Source: Chromera velia (lineage: Eukaryota; Sar; Chromeraceae). Taken from it: a stretch of 11,382 nt of DNA. Position numbers and translations under genes: made by a program. The DNA lies in NCBI GenBank assembly GCA_018398765.1, contig JAHBMJ010002517.1:88040-99421 (forward strand), read 5' to 3'. The notes under the pieces were generated by a model, which searched no databases, was not told the DNA's origin, and worked only from the letters and a program-made list of their open reading frames with translations. Below, piece after piece: positions 7,301 through 11,382 of the stretch (position 1 is the first letter of the stretch; the number at the start of each line of letters is the position of its first letter).

Positions 7301-9183
7301 CCAGCCAGTCACCCGAGTCATTCACTCTTTGCATCTCTCTTTCATTCATTCATTTGTCAACCCTGTGTGTGCACTTTCTGACGTCTTCTCTTCCTTCAGT
7401 CATTCGTCTCACGGCCCTCCCTTCCGCCGTCTCTCTCACTCACTCACTCACTCACTCACTGTATGCAGGTGGAGCAATGCTGTCAATGCTCTCTTCCACG
7501 ATGCTCCCCGAGGCATTCGAGCAAGGGGGGGATCTGGTGGGATTGTTTTGTGTCCTCGGTTTCCTCTCCTCCGTTCTCATCCGGGTACTCGCCTACTCCC
7601 CTCCCCCTCTGTCCAAGTTCCTCCCCAAAGTACTCAACCACATCCCTCCTGAGGGCTTCGCACATGCGGGAGGGAGGGGGACCCACTCCCCTCCTGCCGC
7701 ATCCGAAGTCCTCTCCTCCCCTGCGAGAGACAGCAGTATAGCCTGGTCATCCGCCTCCTCTATGGGTAATCACTACTCAGTTCTGACACACAGAGTCGGG
7801 GGAGGAGACGGCGAAGTGATGATGAGGGAGACAGCCGATGCCTCCTCATCCCCAAATCTGCTCAGCTCAGACCCTTCTTCGCTTTCCTTTTTTGTCCATT
7901 GGATAGGCCACACGGCGTTCATGCTCCTCCTGGAAGGGCTGCTCTGCAGGGCTGCAGACGTGATGGCTGGATGCCTGGCTGGCCTCTCTTCCTCCTCCGA
8001 TTCTTCCGATCATGGGGGGCATATGGGGGTGGGGGCTGATGATCCTTTCTCTCTGCTGGATCGTCGTAGCCGCCCTCCCCTCCTGTCTGATTCTGAGGAT
8101 GATGAGGCTTCTCCGGAAGGGGGGGGGATGTTGAGGACATGGCCGAATGCGTCGACATCTGCATGGCCAAACTCTACGCTCCTGCACAGTGACAGTGGTG
8201 CTCCAAGGATAGATGGAGAGGAGGAACACGAGGCAGAGGAGAAGGAGAGGGAGGAATGGGAGACGGGGGCTGTGTTGCCCTTTGTCATTTCGAGGTCTGA
8301 GGTGGTGAAGACGCAAGCCCACATACACGCACGCGTGGGGGGAGAGGGAGAGAGAGAGACCGTGATGAATTCAGGCGACCTCACCTATCCGAGAGAACAG
8401 CATACCGCCAGCCTACAACAAAGCAGCAGCAGAGTGAAAGAAACGCACCGACACAGAGAAGAAGAAGGCTCAGTGGGCAGTGGGCTGATTCGCACACAGA
8501 AGCGAAGAAGACAGACGACTGCAATGGGGGACTTGGAGTTTCCTTCCTCCTCTTCTCCTCAACCCGTTACTCCCACACACCCTCACTCATCTGCCTCCTC
8601 CACTTCTTTGTCTTCCGCACCGGAAGAGGAGGGCAGGAATTCAGAAAGTGTTGAGAGTCTGCTAGTTGGTACCCCAGCTGTAGCCGATTCTTCGCCCTCT
8701 CCCTATTTTTCTTCCTCTTCTTCCCAGCAGATTCCAACAGCAGCAGTTGCATCGTCTTCTTCTTCTTCGTCCGTTTCTTCCGACCCTGCCCAGAGGCCGT
8801 CTCATTCCCCCACTCATCATCCTTCGTTTCCACTCTCCCTCACCTCTTCAATTTCGGCCTGGCTTGCTGCTCTGAGAATGAGAGCAGACCCATTGAGAAA
8901 TTCAGCAGGCAACAAACAAGAAAGCGAAGCAGAAGGGAAAGGAGGGGAAGAGAATCTCCTTGCAAAAGGTCCCCCTTCCCCTCAGTCCTCTTCAGCTTGG
9001 AAGGCTCCGTCTGGAGTGTTTGAGGATGAGGACATTCCTCGACGTCCTCTTCACTCCGTGACAGGCACAGTGACGAGACGGCCGTCCAACCCCTTTTTTC
9101 TTTCCGCTGCGGATCCTAGAGAGGGCGGGACCGCGGGAAGACTTGTGACAGTATTGCCGCCAGCTCCTCCGCGTGAGGGGTGA
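4370..9183 (+). CDS. ZIP-family (GufA/ZupT-like) metal transporter, five exons
   Basis: Probably moves divalent metal ions across a membrane. Exons are 4370-4526, 4807-6395, 6770-6805, 7108-7141 and 7469-9183; together they keep frame and give 1176 residues. The ATG at 4370 has G at -3. Eight helices are visible: about 9-31, 46-69, 84-101, 495-520, 525-548, 553-578, 600-626 and 628-646. ZIP signatures are LDGVPES in helix 4 (D508, P511, E512), ANFPEAF in helix 5 (P539, E540) and MLPEAF in helix 7 (P619, E620). Helix 4 of GufA-like proteins usually reads HNIPEG, so His and Asn are replaced by Asp and Gly. The helix 3-4 loop (about 102-494) is Gly/Ser/Glu-rich with a Q5 run (356-360) and an acidic, possibly coiled stretch (about 423-475); it is not His-rich. 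The tail after 650 is Ser-rich with one more hydrophobic segment (about 745-778). Family call fairly sure; metal and membrane unknown. Confidence 0.8.
4527..4806 (+). other. Transporter intron 1
   Basis: Donor GTCGGT, acceptor GAGCGCAG, phase 1. Joining TTT-G to GG-GCG restores an uninterrupted helix 2 (MMAFG then AGSLIFA), which is strong evidence for these exact sites. The acceptor follows a TG/GAG-rich run instead of a pyrimidine tract. Confidence 0.85.
6396..6769 (+). other. Transporter intron 2, with complementary ends
   Basis: Donor GTCAGT within a GTCAGTCAGTCAG repeat, acceptor CCCGACAG, phase 0. The body is pyrimidine-rich. Bases 6397-6412 can pair with 6742-6757: sixteen consecutive pairs, fifteen Watson-Crick and one G-U. 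The donor would thus lie inside a stem whose other strand ends 12 bases before the acceptor. Confidence 0.75.
6806..7107 (+). other. Transporter intron 3
   Basis: Donor GTCAGT, acceptor CACTGCAG, phase 0. It contains a GGAT/GGGT repeat (about 6817-6853) just after the donor, a long T/C-rich body and a TCAC array (7087-7103) leading into the acceptor. Confidence 0.75.
6817..6853. repeat. (GGAT/GGGT)n repeat in intron 3
   Basis: Around nine tetranucleotide units of GGAT or GGGT. It lies in an intron, so the M-D-G-W-M-G-G translation it gives is spurious. Confidence 0.9.
7142..7468 (+). other. Transporter intron 4
   Basis: Donor GTCGGT followed by CAGTCAGT, acceptor TGTATGCAG, phase 1. Joining GCC-G to GT-GGA gives [10 protein letters not shown], restoring helix 7. 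The first half is purine-rich, the second pyrimidine-rich, and a CACT array (7436-7460) precedes the acceptor. Confidence 0.82.
7436..7460. repeat. (CACT)n repeat before an acceptor
   Basis: Six CACT units end eight bases before the exon 5 acceptor AG. They are similar to the TCAC array before exon 4. Confidence 0.9.
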
Positions 9184-9642
9184 CTTGGTTCCACAGTTGA
9201 TCGGTCCATGTATCGATGCGTGCTTGTGTGCATTGAGTGTGAAGTCGAAGGCTTGTTTGCATGATGGAACGTTGCTGCAGCTGTCACAGTCCGCTGTCAC
9301 TGTGGCCACTTACACGGCGTAGATTCCGTGCATGGTTGTTTGATGCGAAAGATGGTCTGAATGAATGATGTCAGAATCGCAGTTCTGGTACTCGCATGCA
9401 GCCCGCCGTGTAAGCCGTAAGCAGAGATCGGTTCAGATGGCGAACATGCGATGCCCTTCATGATCATGCATGCCTGGGTGATAGTCCGGGAATGTTTCCA
9501 GCCGATACCAGCCGAAAGGTACACAGACTGTGTAACACAGTTAGAATTTGAAAGTGACAAAGTCACATATCGGCATAAATATGGAGATGAATAAAAATCA
9601 TATGAAATGTCTTAGGCAGAGAATGTTCATGATCAGTGTAGA

Positions 9643-9849
9643 GATTTTATAGAATTTTAGTATATTTTGGTCTAGATTTTAGCTAAAATCTTAGCTTATT
9701 AGACTAATACTCTGCTAGATTCCTAGCTAGATTCTTACTATATTATTAGGATTCTTCAAATTAAAATCCTGTAAAAGTTATGGTGAAACTGTGTAAAATC
9801 CGTGGCCAAGGTAAAAATCTAAAATCTCAGCGTAAACTCTGATAAAATC
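9643..9849. repeat. Cluster of seven TAAAATC/GATTTTA motifs
   Basis: TAAAATC begins at 9684, 9762, 9794, 9820 and 9843; the reverse complement GATTTTA begins at 9643 and 9675. Seven copies lie in about 207 bases at irregular spacing, so this is not a simple tandem repeat. Confidence 0.6.
9674..9691. repeat. 18-base perfect palindrome
   Basis: AGATTTTAGCTAAAATCT is its own reverse complement. It is formed by two of the TAAAATC motifs facing each other around AGCT. Confidence 0.8.
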
Positions 9850-10839
9850 TTAGCCACTTGTGTGGAATGCATGCATCAAATTTTTTGTTATCATAAGATA
9901 ACCATCCACAAAATATAATTAAAGATTTAAAGATAATTAAAGATTAAATTATTCGTAGAATTATTAGTGATAGTGAGTGATTAGTGGTGCCCTAGAGCAC
10001 TGTCGCCGTTTTGTCTTATAGAGGTCGCCCCCGCAAACGGCATCATCATTATCATACGCCATCGCCATCGACCTATGAATAGGCGTCTAGCGTTCGGCGG
10101 CAATGCAGCTCGGTTCTTTATAACAGCAGTTCATTGAGTTCACTTTAATTTATACTTAATTGAACCAGGATGCTTCTTTTCAAACTCTTCTACTTCCGGA
10201 GTGGAATGCTTGCGCGATTGCTTGCACATGAATGATGCTGATTTATGGGACGTAGTCTGCCACCCATGCCAAGCTACTTCATAGCGCCAGTTCCGTCCTT
10301 GCTGGTACTAGCTTTGCTAAAATTTGCTTTACACACTAATTTACACGGCACCCCAGCACCAGGCTTCCCTTCTTGGAGACCCTCCCCTGCTTTGTGATTT
10401 CTTTTTTGACACAGGGAGGCTTCGCCAGCTGCTTTCCATGGATTCTGCTCATATGATGGATGCGAAGTCCTCTCTCAGAAATTAAAAAAAAAAACTGTCA
10501 TTGATGTGGTTTAGCAGTACATCGACGTAAAAGTGTTTAACTTGAATTAAATTTATTTAGAAATTTATTTGCTTTTATACGATCGATGAACACACAAATA
10601 TTTAAATAATATAAAAAATTATGAACCTTAAGCTTTTTGAAAAATTTATGATTACTTCATTATATTTTATTGTTAAATTTGATTTGAAAAATTGTTAGAA
10701 GCCTTCAAGTTGCTAATTAAGCGTCGCAGCCTATATATCTACAATTCGACACCCTAAAAGATGCTTCTACCAAAACGTAAAAGACATTTGCACCGTTTCG
10801 TAACTTTTTTCATGGTGCATGACTTCAAAAAAAATGTTT

Positions 10840-11090
10840 TCAATTGTGTTTATTCCATTTCTTTACATTAGTTTCTCTTGCTGCAATGTTTACTGGTCTC
10901 TCCTTCTGTATGTCTTTAACGTTCGCCCCTCCTGGAGGCTTGACAGAGACTGCTTGCTGTCTGGCCATCTTCCGTCTTCTCCTCTCTGTTTTTGTGGCAT
11001 ACAGAAAGTAACAGACAGTGCCAAAAGAAAGAATGACGACAACAATGACCCAGGGGAGAAGTTGCATCAGTCGCTCCGATCTTCCACGCA
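10840..11090 (-). CDS. 3' end of a probable single-pass membrane protein
   Basis: I do not recognise a family. The frame ends in TGA at 10840-10842. From the ATG at 11067 it encodes 75 residues: one hydrophobic helix (LLPWVIVVVILSFGTVCYFL) right at the start, a strongly basic cluster (KTERRRRKMAR), then a polar tail. By the positive-inside rule the tail would face the cytosol. The start is open: either ATG 11067, or a spliced terminal exon from 11090 behind a possible acceptor GTGTGCAG. The same frame reaches up to a TGA at 11101-11103, and beyond that stop a Cys-containing frame continues. A helix plus basic tail at the 3' end would suit a type I membrane protein whose ectodomain is encoded upstream. 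A chance frame cannot be excluded. Confidence 0.5.
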
Positions 11091-11100
11091 CTGCACACAC

Positions 11101-11252
11101 TCAGCGACATAGAGAGCCATCGACATATTTTTTGAGCGGCAGACTAAAGGATCCGCATTGAGGCACAAAACAGGTGATGAAACAATCATGGACACTTCTG
11201 AATGATGTAGAGCCGCGGACCCGATACGCAGTTGTCAGCTTCACATAAGAGA
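11101..11252 (-). other. Possible upstream exon with Cys residues, ends at in-frame TGA
   Basis: A very good acceptor (TTTTCATTTCCACAG, minus strand) ends at 11253. From 11252 the frame reads about 50 residues (SYVKLTTAYRV onward) with four Cys (CFITC, then PQC, later SLC) and stops at TGA 11101-11103. The membrane-helix frame resumes directly after this stop in the same phase. Other frames across this stretch also look partly coding (one reads CLNADPLVC), so the true exon structure is unresolved. Confidence 0.3.
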
Positions 11253-11339
11253 CTGTGGAAATGAAAACAGACACATGTCCACAAAGACACACACACACAC
11301 AGAGCGGAGGAGGGAGAGAGAGGGAGGGAGGGAGGGAGG

Positions 11340-11382
<43 letters not shown>
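11253..11382. repeat. Right-edge simple repeats: (AC)n, (GGGA)n, (AG)n
   Basis: An AC tract (about 11287-11300), GGGA units (about 11320-11346) and a pure AG tract (11344-11382) run to the window edge. The bases from 11253 to 11286 are probably intron of the minus-strand gene. Confidence 0.85.

Larger units (their letters stand above)
9184..10839. other. Intergenic, no gene recognised; AT-rich islands
   Basis: The region lies between the 3' ends of convergent genes. About 9184-9550 resembles the flanks and should hold the transporter 3' UTR; an AATAAA stands at 9590-9595 and a GTGAC-AAA-GTCAC hairpin at 9554-9566. Two AT-rich islands (about 9570-9990 and 10540-10720) flank a more mixed stretch. 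No long or convincing frame, tRNA, transposase or terminal repeat was seen. Local structures are an 18-base palindrome (9674-9691), a GTTATC/GATAAC hairpin (9887-9902) and a 7-bp GCCGTTT/AAACGGC stem (10005-10041). It may be an old, decayed insertion, but nothing identifies its source. Confidence 0.6.

Noticed and set aside
413-7460. Tetranucleotide arrays considered as CRISPR-like or other structured repeat arrays
   Set aside because: The units are 4 bases long without unique spacers and the setting is eukaryotic; they are ordinary microsatellites.
9297-9566. Minus-strand frame of 89 codons after the transporter
   Set aside because: No domain, splice support or compositional sign of coding; probably 3' flanking sequence.
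9990-10130. Possible tRNA or small RNA in the mixed-composition patch
   Set aside because: A 7-bp stem and short hairpins exist, but no cloverleaf, T-loop consensus or promoter boxes could be found.

Overview
The window reads as nuclear DNA of a eukaryotic protist, most likely an alveolate alga of the chromerid type (Chromera-like). The pointers are two multi-exon genes with GT-AG introns, many di- and tetranucleotide microsatellites, very large low-complexity insertions in otherwise conserved proteins, and a six-helix membrane hybrid histidine kinase of a kind common in algae and stramenopiles. The taxon is inference; only the eukaryotic nature is shown directly. Both ends of the window run into simple repeats, (CT)n at the left and (GGGA)n/(AG)n at the right, as expected of a contig broken at microsatellites.

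Layout. (1) 1-762: simple-repeat-rich non-coding DNA, best read as the last visible intron of the kinase gene; no continuation of its receiver domain is found here. (2) 763-3661, minus strand: a membrane-bound hybrid histidine kinase in two visible exons (2961-3661 and 763-2497), cut after the first strand of its receiver domain. (3) 3662-4369: a divergent intergenic region with palindromes, a direct repeat, a CACGTG box and a TGCATGCA motif. (4) 4370-9183, plus strand: a five-exon gene for a 1176-residue ZIP-family (GufA/ZupT-like) metal transporter with two tiny exons (36 and 34 nt), a loop of roughly 390 residues between helices 3 and 4, and a low-complexity tail of about 530 residues. (5) 9184-10839: about 1.66 kb with no gene recognised, with two AT-rich islands and a cluster of TAAAATC motifs. 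(6) 10840-11252, minus strand: the 3' end of a probable single-pass membrane protein with a basic tail, preceded by a Cys-containing possible exon separated from it by one in-frame TGA. (7) 11287-11382: simple repeats.

The kinase and the transporter are transcribed divergently and may share regulatory DNA. A membrane sensor beside a metal transporter invites the guess of linked function, but nothing in the sequence proves it. The most unusual signals are the intron architecture of the transporter gene (all four donors are GTCRGT, splice sites sit in tetranucleotide repeats, one intron has complementary ends), its altered ZIP metal-site residues, the over-represented TGCATGCA octamer, and the in-frame TGA near the right end. 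No CRISPR array, tRNA, rRNA or recognisable transposase was seen.
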